This document shows positions 34,601-41,561 of a stretch of 64,000 bases of DNA, piece after piece. The number at the start of each line of letters is the position of its first letter. Position 1 is the first letter of the stretch. Source of the stretch: CALMEC01 sp031366605. GTDB taxonomy: Bacteria > Actinomycetota > Thermoleophilia > Miltoncostaeales > Miltoncostaeaceae. The stretch is from the NCBI GenBank assembly GCA_031366605.1, contig JANLOO010000021.1, positions 6,057 through 70,056 on the forward strand, given 5' to 3'. Under the pieces are notes generated by a model. The model saw only the letters and a program-made list of their open reading frames with translations, searched no databases and was not told the DNA's origin. Position numbers and translations under genes: made by a program.

Positions 34601-34994
34601 CGAGGGCGTCGAGGTCGAGGTCGTGCCCGCAGGCAAGCGCCCGCGGGCGTTGTCGCTCTTGTCCGGCGGCGAGCGGTCGCTGATCGCCATGGCCTTCTGC
34701 CTGGCGCTCGCGCTCGCCCGCCCGGCGCCGTTCTACCTGCTGGACGAGGTCGAGGCCGCGCTCGACGACGCCAACCTCAGGCGCTTCCTCGGCGTCGTCC
34801 GTCGTTTGTCAGGGGAGACGCAGTTCATCGTCATCACCCACCAGCAGCCGACGGTCGAGATCGCCGACACGTTGTTCGGCGTGACGATGGGCCAAGACGG
34901 TGCGAGCCAGGTGCTCTCGCGTCAGCTGTCGCGCTCGGTCGAGGGCCCGGCGCGGCCGTACGTCCGCAGGCAGCTTCGTCTCGTGAACTCATAG
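31668..34994 (+). CDS. smc: Chromosome segregation protein SMC
   Basis: Condensin ATPase of 1108 residues, a little shorter than typical (about 1150-1190). N-terminal head with GPNGSGKSN (about 30-38) and Q-loop region; long Arg/Ala-rich coiled coils; a hinge region at roughly 480-640 (GDGLEVEAGLERAVAGALGA to GVVLRPVDGT); and a C-terminal head with LSGGERSLIAMAF near 1000 and YLLDEVEAALDD near 1024. Overlaps the rnc stop. Its scpA and scpB partners are not in this window. Confidence 0.96.
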   Translation: MLRRVKIRGFKSFAGDVTLELGPGLNVIVGPNGSGKSNFAEAIVWALGEQRAGKLRAPGMGDILYQGGATRPPAGLAEVALQFDGEQDGPAEVEVGRRLTRAGDSDYRVNGGSCRLLDLQEALSARGLGGDSLAVIRQGQVEALATSKPGERRAMLDEAAGVGVAKRRRRRAEQKLTRVAEKLDRARDLATELSSRARSLERQARAAERAAALETEIAELRDTERAARAVAAAVALQSAGATHVVQVDADREVREMLDAARSLRVVETDARAQAVVVLEQAEVLAATLGGAADRVGGRAELAHERLVELEARQERLGKARADAARRLVELQEQDDALVGRLAQAAALLTAAQTAAHAAEEAEIALRGVELEATEAVRRMGAEIATCDGAVTDGERRLTVAREAIARAQTALGQMALDMPESLPRAERRDEIATQRVERDRARLASVTATFEDRTAELRGAEQRHRDAAAEARRLAPEEGDAPRGALGDGLEVEAGLERAVAGALGAFADAAVAPGVPDARVLIDDGATAVVIPASARTQGTGPAGARPLSQVIVACPAASRTHVERLLADVWLVDDLDAIRPTDIGVFVNRDGVVLRPVDGTVTTSGGAWARNALYRRALDVAEAAQTEVAGFVQAVAVAADERDRVRLRATATERSAARIAERLGAERAQAAARAERLERLRADAEAAHHQATEAQRATDEARARSQELAQVLSGAQQQVEQARQAAQIGATELERLRGELREARTGAAVVDAQAAEIQAQAAAARALVGAADTLPADLALVARGASALQAATEQLAPRVATARAEVSASRGAFTTAEERLSEALRTVEAAEAAATDVRERLHAAEVELRLAEERATEAGPVPEVVPDEPLDPDEVAAHLADLERRRLGIGAVNELAATERIELAEREAHIDEQVKDLHESGEALRGHLGELDAAVGEGFEAIFQAVSERFSEVVGLLFPGGTGRLRLVEPDEEGGDEGVEVEVVPAGKRPRALSLLSGGERSLIAMAFCLALALARPAPFYLLDEVEAALDDANLRRFLGVVRRLSGETQFIVITHQQPTVEIADTLFGVTMGQDGASQVLSRQLSRSVEGPARPYVRRQLRLVNS

Positions 34995-34997
34995 ACT
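34992..34997 (+). promoter_or_regulatory. -10 box (TAGACT) before ftsY
   Basis: TAGACT overlaps the smc stop codon (TAG) and ends seven bases before the ATG at 35005, consistent with a separate leaderless ftsY transcript. Confidence 0.45.
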
Positions 34998-35004
34998 CGT
35001 AGCC

Positions 35005-36012
35005 ATGGACCCGGAACTTGTTCCCTGGGCGGAGCTGTTTGAGCTGCCCGTCGAGGGTGCTGCGCCCGAGGACGTCGAGGCGCCCAAGCGCCGTGGCTTG
35101 TTCGGCCGCCTGCGCGATTCGCTGGGTGGCGGAACCCAGCAGGCGATCTCACCGCAACTCGCTGCGATCTACGCCCCGAAGCTCGTCACCGAGGACACCT
35201 GGGACGATCTCGAAGAAGCTCTGATCCTGGCCGACTGCGGGATGGAGGCGACGGATCAACTCGTGAGCCACCTGCGCCAGGAGGCCCGTGAGGGGCGCGT
35301 GACGAGCGGCGCGACGTTGGCCCAAGGCCTGTGGCGGGAGGTCGCGCGGCTGATGGCGCCCGAACCCGCGCGCATCCCGCTGGACGGTGAGCCGACCGTG
35401 ATCCTCGTGATCGGGGTCAACGGCAGCGGCAAGACGACGACGATCGGCAAGCTCGCCCACCGCTTGGGCCAACTCGACCAGAAGGTCGTGATCGGCGCGG
35501 GCGACACGTTCCGTGCCGCGGCCGGGGAGCAACTCCAGATCTGGGCGGAACGCTCTGGCGCGCAGCTGATCCGCCAGGCCCCGGGCGCCGACCCGGGGGC
35601 GGTGACCTACGACGCGATCGCGGCCGGACGAGCCCGCGGCGCGGACGTCGTGATCATCGACACGGCCGGTCGCCTGCAGACGCAGAAGAATCTGATGGAG
35701 GAGCTGCGCAAGGTCGCGTCGGTGGCGGGCAAGCTCGACCCCGAAGCCCCGCACGAGACCCTGCTCGTGCTCGACGCGACGACCGGCCAGAACGGCATCA
35801 GCCAGGCGATGCTCTTCAACGACGTCGCCAAGCTGACTGGGGTCGTGCTGACGAAGCTCGACGGCATCGCCAAAGGCGGGATCGTCCTCTCCATCCAGAA
35901 CCAACTCGGCGTCCCGGTCAAACTCGTCGGAGTGGGGGAGGCGTTGGAGGACCTTCAACCGTTCGACGCCGAGGGCTTCGCCCGCGCGATCTTTGCCCCG
36001 TCAGGGGTGTGA
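35005..36012 (+). CDS. ftsY: Signal recognition particle receptor FtsY
   Basis: Membrane-associated GTPase receptor for the SRP. The 335-residue protein has a short acidic N-terminus (an actinobacterial trait; no long A domain), the N domain, then G domain motifs GVNGSGKTTTIGKLA near 137, DTFRAAAGEQL near 168, DTAGRLQTQKNLMEEL near 218 and TKLDGIAKGG near 285. ATG 35005 is supported by the -10 box seven bases upstream. Works with Ffh, encoded nearby. Confidence 0.97.
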   Translation: MDPELVPWAELFELPVEGAAPEDVEAPKRRGLFGRLRDSLGGGTQQAISPQLAAIYAPKLVTEDTWDDLEEALILADCGMEATDQLVSHLRQEAREGRVTSGATLAQGLWREVARLMAPEPARIPLDGEPTVILVIGVNGSGKTTTIGKLAHRLGQLDQKVVIGAGDTFRAAAGEQLQIWAERSGAQLIRQAPGADPGAVTYDAIAAGRARGADVVIIDTAGRLQTQKNLMEELRKVASVAGKLDPEAPHETLLVLDATTGQNGISQAMLFNDVAKLTGVVLTKLDGIAKGGIVLSIQNQLGVPVKLVGVGEALEDLQPFDAEGFARAIFAPSGV

Positions 36013-36074
36013 GGCAGGTCCGGAAAGACTCGGGCCGGCTGGCGTGCAAGGCCCAGACGCGGCACTGCCTGCGT

Positions 36075-36080
36075 TAGCCT
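36075..36080 (+). promoter_or_regulatory. -10 box (TAGCCT) for the methyltransferase
   Basis: TAGCCT ends six bases before the GTG at 36087. It favours that start over the TTG at 36081. Confidence 0.45.
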
Positions 36081-36086
36081 TTGCGT

Positions 36087-36800
36087 GTGGACCTCGACTA
36101 TGAGCAGGCGGCGATTGCCTATACCAAGCATCGTGGACCAGATCCGGCGGTGCTCAGAGCCCTGATCGCGGTGACCAAGCCGGGGTCCTCCGTGCTCGAG
36201 GTCGGCTGTGGCACGGCGAACTACCTCAGCGCCGTCGCGCGCGAGACCGGATGTGCGTGTTGGGGGACCGAGCCGTCCGAGACGATGCGTGCACACACCG
36301 TCGGCGGATCGGTCACCGTGCTCAAGGGCGGCGCCGAACGGATCGCATTCCCCAGAGCGTCGTTCGACCTCGTGTACTCGGTCGACGTGATTCACCACGT
36401 CAACGATCGAACCAGGTATTTTCAAGAGGTGGCACGGATCTTGCGTCCAGGCGGCCGTGTGTGCACGGTCACCGACTCCGAGGACGACATCCGGCGCCGG
36501 CGCCCACTTGCGATCTACTTTCCGGACACCGTGGTGGTGGACCTGGCGCGGTATCCCAGCATGGCCGAGCTCGACATCGCGGTACGCGAGGCGGGGCTCA
36601 CACGCGACGGCTCGCTGTCGATCCAAGCCCCGCACTCCGTCACAGACATCGCGCCGTACCGCGACCGCGCCTACTCGTGCCTTCACCTCATCAGCGACGA
36701 AGCGCATCGCGAGGGGGTTCGTCGCTTGGAAGAGGACCTCGCGCTCGGGCCGGTCGAGGGTCTCAGGCCGTACACGCTCTACTGGGCGAGCAAGAGCTGA
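36087..36800 (+). CDS. Class I SAM-dependent methyltransferase
   Basis: A 237-residue protein of the Methyltransf_11 type, with the SAM-binding VLEVGCGTANYLSAVA near residue 36, an acidic TEPS at the end of strand 2 and the post-motif RILRPGGRVCTVTDSE near 118-133. The substrate is unknown. It is inserted between ftsY and ffh, which are usually neighbours, and appears to have its own promoter. GTG 36087 is chosen because of the -10 box. Confidence 0.85.
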   Translation: MDLDYEQAAIAYTKHRGPDPAVLRALIAVTKPGSSVLEVGCGTANYLSAVARETGCACWGTEPSETMRAHTVGGSVTVLKGGAERIAFPRASFDLVYSVDVIHHVNDRTRYFQEVARILRPGGRVCTVTDSEDDIRRRRPLAIYFPDTVVVDLARYPSMAELDIAVREAGLTRDGSLSIQAPHSVTDIAPYRDRAYSCLHLISDEAHREGVRRLEEDLALGPVEGLRPYTLYWASKS

Positions 36801-36831
36801 GCGTGACAAGAGTGGCGCCGAGTGGGTCCAG

Positions 36832-36837
36832 TACAAT
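36832..36837 (+). promoter_or_regulatory. Possible -10 box (TACAAT) before ffh
   Basis: A near-consensus TACAAT ends 12 bases before the ffh ATG, predicting a leader of only a few bases. Confidence 0.45.
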
Positions 36838-36849
36838 CCCGGGTCGCTG

Positions 36850-38166
36850 ATGTTCGAGAACCTTTCCGACAAGCTGCAGGGCGTCTTCTCCGGTCTTCGT
36901 GGCCGGGGCAAGTTGACGTCGGCGGACATCGATAAGGCGATGCGGGCGATTCGTTTGTCGCTGCTGGAGGCCGACGTCAGCCTGCCGGTCGTCAAGCAGC
37001 TGACCGATGCGATCAAGGCGCGGGCGACGGGCAGTGAGGTCATGTCGTCGCTGACGCCGGACCAGCAGGTCATCAAGATCGTCAACGAGGAACTCGCCAC
37101 CCTGATGGGCGGCACCGCGTCGCGCTTGCCGATGTCGTCCAAACCGCCCACGGTCATCCTGATGGCGGGGCTGCAGGGCTCGGGCAAGACGACGTTCTGC
37201 GCCAAGCTCGCCAAGCAGATGCGCACTGAGGGGCGCGCGCCGCTCCTGGTCGCGTGCGATCTGCAGCGCCCTGCCGCGATCGATCAGCTCGAGGTCTTGG
37301 GTGGCCAGATCGGCGTGCCGGTCTGGCGTGAGGACTCAAAGGACCCGGTCGCGGTCGCGCGCAACGGCCTGCGCGAGGCTCGGCGCACCGCTCGTGACGT
37401 GGTCATCGTCGACACGGCCGGTCGGTTGTCGATCGACGAAGAGATGATGGCGCAGCTGATCGCGGTCAAAGCCGAGGTCCAGCCGGACGCCGTCGTGCTC
37501 GCACTCGACGCGATGACCGGACAGACGGCGGTCGAGGTCGCTCAAGCGTTCCAGACCGCGGTGCAGTTCGACGGGGTCGTGCTGACCAAACTCGACGGTG
37601 ACGCGCGCGGCGGGGCTGCGCTGTCGGTTCGGGCGGTCACGGGTGTGCCGATCCTGTTCGTCGGAACCGGTGAAAAGGTCGACGATCTCGAGGCGTTCCA
37701 CCCGGACCGCATGGCGCAACGCATTCTCGGCATGGGAGATGTGCTCAGCCTGATCGAGAAGGCCGAGCAGACGATTGACCCAGAAACCGCTCAAAAGCTG
37801 GGCAAACGCATCCGCGGGGGCGATTTCACGCTCGACGACTTCCTCGATCAAATCCAACAGATACGAAAGATGGGGCCGATAAGCGGTATTCTCGGCATGA
37901 TCCCTGGGATGCGCCAAGCGGCAAAGCTCAAGGATGCCGAGATCGACGACAGTCAACTGGATCGCGTCGAGGCAATGATTCGCAGCATGACCCCGGCTGA
38001 GCGTCGCAAGCCGGACATCATCAAAGGCAGTCGCCGGAGGCGTATTGCGGACGGCAGTGGTATGCGGGTCCAGGACGTCAATCAACTCCTGGCACAGTTC
38101 AAACAGATGCAGAAAATGATGCGGAGCTTCGGCAAAGGCAGCCGTCCTCCGCAACTCGGTTTCTGA
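36850..38166 (+). CDS. ffh: Signal recognition particle protein Ffh
   Basis: GTPase that binds SRP RNA and signal peptides. 438 residues: N domain (MFENLSDKLQGVFSGLRG), G domain with GLQGSGKTTFCAKLAKQ near 106, CDLQRPAA, DTAGRLSIDEEM near 190 and TKLDGDARGG near 243, and an M domain rich in Met (GILGMIPGMRQAAK, then SRRRRIADGSGMRVQDVNQL and KQMQKMM). No SRP RNA gene is seen in the window. Confidence 0.97.
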   Translation: MFENLSDKLQGVFSGLRGRGKLTSADIDKAMRAIRLSLLEADVSLPVVKQLTDAIKARATGSEVMSSLTPDQQVIKIVNEELATLMGGTASRLPMSSKPPTVILMAGLQGSGKTTFCAKLAKQMRTEGRAPLLVACDLQRPAAIDQLEVLGGQIGVPVWREDSKDPVAVARNGLREARRTARDVVIVDTAGRLSIDEEMMAQLIAVKAEVQPDAVVLALDAMTGQTAVEVAQAFQTAVQFDGVVLTKLDGDARGGAALSVRAVTGVPILFVGTGEKVDDLEAFHPDRMAQRILGMGDVLSLIEKAEQTIDPETAQKLGKRIRGGDFTLDDFLDQIQQIRKMGPISGILGMIPGMRQAAKLKDAEIDDSQLDRVEAMIRSMTPAERRKPDIIKGSRRRRIADGSGMRVQDVNQLLAQFKQMQKMMRSFGKGSRPPQLGF

Positions 38167-38183
38167 CAGTCCTGAGGAGGACC

Positions 38184-38459
38184 GTGGTCAAGATTCGCCT
38201 CGCCCGTGTGGGCAGCAAAAAGAATGCGATCTATCGCGTCGTCGTCGCCGACGCCCGCTCTCCGCGGGACGGACGCAACATCGAGACGGTTGGCCGTTAC
38301 AACCCGCAGCTCCAGCCGTCGCTGGTCGTGCTCGACCTTCCCAAGGTCAAGGACTGGATCAGCAAGGGCGCGCAACCGTCTTCAGCGGTGGCCAAGCTCA
38401 TCAAGATCGCCGAGAAGGACGCCGCAGCAGCCGAAGTCGCCGCCGCAGCAGCTGCCTGA
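38184..38459 (+). CDS. rpsP: 30S ribosomal protein S16
   Basis: A 91-residue ribosomal protein: MVKIRLARVGSKKNAIYRVVVAD, SPRDGRNIETVGRYNP and an Ala-rich tail. GTG 38184 follows a strong GAGGAGG ribosome site. It starts the rpsP-khpA-rimM-trmD-rplS run. Confidence 0.97.
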   Translation: MVKIRLARVGSKKNAIYRVVVADARSPRDGRNIETVGRYNPQLQPSLVVLDLPKVKDWISKGAQPSSAVAKLIKIAEKDAAAAEVAAAAAA

Positions 38460-38460
38460 C

Positions 38461-38709
38461 GTGTCCGACAACGCGGCCATCCAGGAGATGATCGCGACGC
38501 TCGCGCGTGGGTTGGTCGAAACGCCGGACGAGGTACGGGTCGACGTGCGCGAGGATGCGGACCGCGTGGTGTTCGAGCTGGTGGTCCCGGACGGACAGCG
38601 TGGCCAGGTGATCGGTCGCGGTGGGCGGATCGCCAATGCGCTGCGCGCGGTCACACAAGCCGCCGGGCGCTCGCAGGGCACCCGTGCCACGCTTGACATC
38701 GTCGACTGA
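38461..38709 (+). CDS. khpA: KH-domain RNA-binding protein KhpA
   Basis: An 82-residue single KH-domain protein with the RNA-binding loop IGRGGRIANALRAV. GTG starts one base after the rpsP stop. KhpA, usually with KhpB, is an RNA chaperone linked to cell-size control in Gram-positives; khpB is not in this window. Confidence 0.93.
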   Translation: MSDNAAIQEMIATLARGLVETPDEVRVDVREDADRVVFELVVPDGQRGQVIGRGGRIANALRAVTQAAGRSQGTRATLDIVD

Positions 38710-38719
38710 CCGGGCACTC

Positions 38720-39244
38720 GTGACCGCAGACGACCTGGTCGTGGTTGGCCGGATCGGACGACCACATGGCCTCGGTGGTGAGATGCGTGCGATCCCGACG
38801 GGCGCGACGCTCGTGACATTGCGCCCCGGGGACAGCGTGATGTTGGCCGTCGGAGGCGCCGGAGAGGGGCGGGAGGCTCAGATCATGGGGTTGCGGTCGG
38901 TGGACCGGGGCGTGTTGATCCGACTCGAGGGCGTGGACATTCGTGAAGACGCACAAGCGCTGACGGGGGCGACGCTGTCTGTCGCAAGGAATCGTCTTGC
39001 GGGGCTGTCCGACGCCGATGAGTTCTACGTCCGTGACCTGGTCGGCTGTGTGGTCAGCGCGGGTGACACGGTCCTGGGCCCGGTCATCGAGGTCTATCCG
39101 GGCGCTGCCAACGACGCGCTGGTCGTCACGACTGACGCCGGCCAGCAGCTGCTCGTGCCGTTCACCAAAGATGCGGTGACCGAACTGGACCTGCCAGGAC
39201 GGCGGGTGGTGATTCGACCCGATCTGTTCGGAGACCGCGCGTGA
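38720..39244 (+). CDS. rimM: Ribosome maturation factor RimM
   Basis: A 174-residue 16S processing factor that binds S19. It has the family start VVVGRIGRPHGLGGEMRA, and the C-terminal PRC-barrel with DEFYVRDLVGC, GPVIEVYPGAANDALVV and LLVPFTKDAVTELDL. GTG 38720; the stop overlaps the trmD GTG by four bases. Confidence 0.95.
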   Translation: MTADDLVVVGRIGRPHGLGGEMRAIPTGATLVTLRPGDSVMLAVGGAGEGREAQIMGLRSVDRGVLIRLEGVDIREDAQALTGATLSVARNRLAGLSDADEFYVRDLVGCVVSAGDTVLGPVIEVYPGAANDALVVTTDAGQQLLVPFTKDAVTELDLPGRRVVIRPDLFGDRA

Positions 39245-39915
39245 GGATCGACGTCTTCACCCTGTTTCCCGAGTGGTTCGATTGGATGCGCCGTCCGCGA
39301 CACCTGGCCCAGGCGGGCATCCAGTCCGGTCTGGAGATCCGGTGCTTCTCGTTCCGCGACAGCTCGCCGCTCGCCGGACGGCAGGTGGACGATGCACCGT
39401 ACGGTGGAGGAGCGGGGATGGTATTGCGGGTTGACGTCGTGGCAGCCGCCTTTGAGGCCGTCTACGGGGAGCCCGCCGACCAGGTGAAGGAGCAACGTCA
39501 CGTGGTCGTCTTGACGCCGCGTGGCCGTCAGTTTGCGGACCCGGTCGCTCGAGAATTCGGTGAGCGCGATGAGTTGGTGCTGCTGTGCGGCCGATATGAG
39601 GGGTTCGACGAGCGCGTGCACGAGCACTTGGCCAACGACGCGGTCTGCTTGGGCCCGTTCGTGCTTGCCGGGGGCGAGGTCGCAGCGATGGCCGTCATCG
39701 ATGCGGTCGGACGGCGGCTTCCGGGGGCGCTCGGCAACCCCGAGAGCCTTGAGCGAGAGTCGTTTGGCGAAGCACTGGGCGGTGGCGTGGAACATCCCCA
39801 CTACACGCGCCCGGCCGAGTTCGACGGCTGGGGGGTCCCCGAAGTCCTGCTGTCGGGAAATCACGCCGCCATCGAGCGCTGGCGCGATGAGCGCGTGCGG
39901 CCGTACCGTCTTTGA
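39241..39915 (+). CDS. trmD: tRNA (guanine-37-N1) methyltransferase TrmD
   Basis: A SPOUT-class enzyme of 224 residues that makes m1G37. It has MRIDVFTLFPEWFD, DDAPYGGGAGMVL near 56, VVLTPRGRQF, LCGRYEGFDERV near 117 and knot motif LGPFVLAGGE in place of the commoner IGDYVLTGGE; EVLLSGNHAAIERWR lies near 200. GTG overlaps the rimM stop. Confidence 0.96.
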   Translation: MRIDVFTLFPEWFDWMRRPRHLAQAGIQSGLEIRCFSFRDSSPLAGRQVDDAPYGGGAGMVLRVDVVAAAFEAVYGEPADQVKEQRHVVVLTPRGRQFADPVAREFGERDELVLLCGRYEGFDERVHEHLANDAVCLGPFVLAGGEVAAMAVIDAVGRRLPGALGNPESLERESFGEALGGGVEHPHYTRPAEFDGWGVPEVLLSGNHAAIERWRDERVRPYRL

Positions 39916-39922
39916 GTAGTGG

Positions 39923-39928
39923 TAGGAT
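39923..39928 (+). promoter_or_regulatory. Possible -10 box (TAGGAT) before rplS
   Basis: TAGGAT ends 39 bases before the rplS GTG; an AAGGAGC ribosome site lies in the predicted leader. Confidence 0.35.
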
Positions 39929-39967
39929 GCCCGCTGATTTGCGTACTGAGACCCCCAAGGAGCACGT

Positions 39968-40315
39968 GTGAGCAGCGTCATCGAGAGCCTGGAGCGGATG
40001 CAGCTCCGTGACGACGTCCCCCAATTCAAGGCCGGGGACACCGTCAAGGTACACTTCCGGGTCATCGAGGGTCAGCGCCAGCGGGTGCAGGTCTTCGAGG
40101 GCATCGTCATCAAGCGGCAGGGCTCCACGTCGCGTGAGACGTTCACGGTCCGCAAGCAGAGCTTCGGCGTCGGTGTCGAGCGTACGTTCCCCGTGCACTC
40201 GCCCAAGATCGAGCGCATCGAGCGCATGATCGAGGGTGACGTCCGCCGGGCCAAGCTCTACTACCTGCGCGGCAAGGTCGGCAAGAAGGCACGTGTCCGC
40301 GAGAAGCAGCGCTAA
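39968..40315 (+). CDS. rplS: 50S ribosomal protein L19
   Basis: A 115-residue ribosomal protein at the 30S-50S interface. Typical blocks are DVPQFKAGDTVKVHFRV, EGIVIKRQGSTSRETFTVR and VERTFPVHSPKIERIE with a basic C-terminus. GTG 39968 has an AAGGAGC site upstream. Confidence 0.97.
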   Translation: MSSVIESLERMQLRDDVPQFKAGDTVKVHFRVIEGQRQRVQVFEGIVIKRQGSTSRETFTVRKQSFGVGVERTFPVHSPKIERIERMIEGDVRRAKLYYLRGKVGKKARVREKQR

Positions 40316-40337
40316 CAGCTTCCGCCCGCCGGTCCGG

Positions 40338-41063
40338 ATGCCGCCTCGCACGAGCGCAGCGAAGCGGCGCCAATCACGCACCACGGCGCTCTTCCGGTTC
40401 GATCGATCGTTTGACGTCAGAGTTGTCGCCGGCACCGATGAGGCCGGGCGGGGATGTCTGGCCGGCCCACTCGTGGCCGCGGCGGTGGCGTTCGACCTCG
40501 AGGCGCTGACCCGTTCTGCCAGGCGCGACCTGGCCGGGCTCGACGACTCCAAACGCCTGACGGCCGCCGCACGTCAGAGCCTGGCCTCGGCGATCATCTG
40601 CCACGCGCAACAGATCGTCGTCAGGGCCGCGTGCGCTCCGACGATTGACCGCGACGGACTGCACAAGTCGAACCTGCGCCTGCTGGCGGAGTGTCTCGCG
40701 TCCCTCGATCCGCTCGCAGATGTCTGTATCTCGGATGGGTTCCGGCTGCCGGATCCGGCGCCCGCACACCGGGCCGTGATCGAGGGGGATTCCAAGTCCG
40801 CTGCCGTTGCGGCGGCCTCGGTCATCGCCAAGACCACCCGTGACCGAATGATGGTCGGCCCTGCGCACGACATGTGGCCGCAGTTCGGCTTCGAGCGCCA
40901 CGTCGGCTACGCGACGCGCGAGCACCAGGACGCCCTGCGGGCCGGTGGTCTGAGCCCGCTTCACCGGCGGTCGTTCCGTTCGGTCGCGTACCCGGAGTTG
41001 CGACTCTTCGGCGGTGGGGGCGTGTCGACGGATTCGTCCATCTCAAACGCATCCGCTATGTGA
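40338..41063 (+). CDS. rnhB: Ribonuclease HII
   Basis: Removes ribonucleotides from DNA. The 241-residue protein keeps the acidic active site: GTDEAGRGCLAGP near residue 33, ISDGFRLP near 131, and GDSKSAAVAAASVIAKTTRDRMM near 150-172. ATG 40338, 22 bases after rplS. Its last 103 bases overlap the 3' end of the convergent yraN gene; the RNase HII core is complete before that. Confidence 0.95.
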   Translation: MPPRTSAAKRRQSRTTALFRFDRSFDVRVVAGTDEAGRGCLAGPLVAAAVAFDLEALTRSARRDLAGLDDSKRLTAAARQSLASAIICHAQQIVVRAACAPTIDRDGLHKSNLRLLAECLASLDPLADVCISDGFRLPDPAPAHRAVIEGDSKSAAVAAASVIAKTTRDRMMVGPAHDMWPQFGFERHVGYATREHQDALRAGGLSPLHRRSFRSVAYPELRLFGGGGVSTDSSISNASAM

Positions 41064-41383
41064 TCCACACGGCGCCAACGCCGACTCATGTCGATCGCGA
41101 TGACGTCGAACCGTGCTGACACACCCGCCAACGTGCGGTGGCGCGCGACAAACAGGCGCGCGGCGTTGATCATCCGACCGCGCTGGCCGTAGCGGACCGG
41201 GTCCTCCAGTTCCGTGGCCTCCGCGCGTGACTTGACCTCGACGAACGCCAGTACCCCGGCGCGCAAGGCCACGATATCGAGCTCACCACCGGCTCCTGAC
41301 CAGTTGCGCGCGACGATCTTCCACCCCCGCCGGACGAGGTAACGCGCGGCGAGGGTCTCTCCAAGGTCTCCACGTTCGGCCAT
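40961..41383 (-). CDS. yraN: YraN/UPF0102 family endonuclease-like protein
   Basis: A 140-residue protein with the PD-(D/E)XK-like core of UPF0102: GETLAARYLVRRGWKIVARNW, then GELDIVALRAGVLAFVEVKSR near residues 33-53. Function uncertain; the family usually lies beside rnhB and comM/dprA. ATG 41383 faces the repeat-rich region upstream of comM. The 3' end overlaps rnhB by 103 bases, more than usual. Confidence 0.92.
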   Translation of the reverse strand: MAERGDLGETLAARYLVRRGWKIVARNWSGAGGELDIVALRAGVLAFVEVKSRAEATELEDPVRYGQRGRMINAARLFVARHRTLAGVSARFDVIAIDMSRRWRRVDHIADAFEMDESVDTPPPPKSRNSGYATERNDRR

Positions 41384-41400
41384 GGCGGCACCGTTTCACC

Positions 41401-41545
41401 TCACGTGTTACAGCGCGACACGTAGGTGTGACAATTCACGCACAACTGTGTGTCAATCGCCGACACACTTCGAAATGTCACATCAATTGACACAAAGATG
41501 TGACGGTATTGACACACCTCGGTGCAGCGCTGTCACACGTTGAGG
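41401..41545. promoter_or_regulatory. Dense TGTGACA/TGTCACA repeat cluster between yraN and comM
   Basis: At least eight TGT(G/C/T)ACA-type or TTGACAC elements occur in both orientations in about 135 bases: TGTTACA 41406, TGTGACA 41427, GTGTGTCAA 41448, GACACAC 41462, TGTCACA 41476, TTGACACA 41487, TGTGAC 41499, TTGACACAC 41509 and TGTCACA 41531. A perfect inverted repeat TGTCA-N7-TGACA lies at 41476-41492. The region is visibly more AT-rich than flanking genes. It is likely an operator array for comM-dprA and perhaps yraN, binding an unidentified regulator. Confidence 0.65.
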
Positions 41546-41561
41546 TGCCACGGTTCACGGC

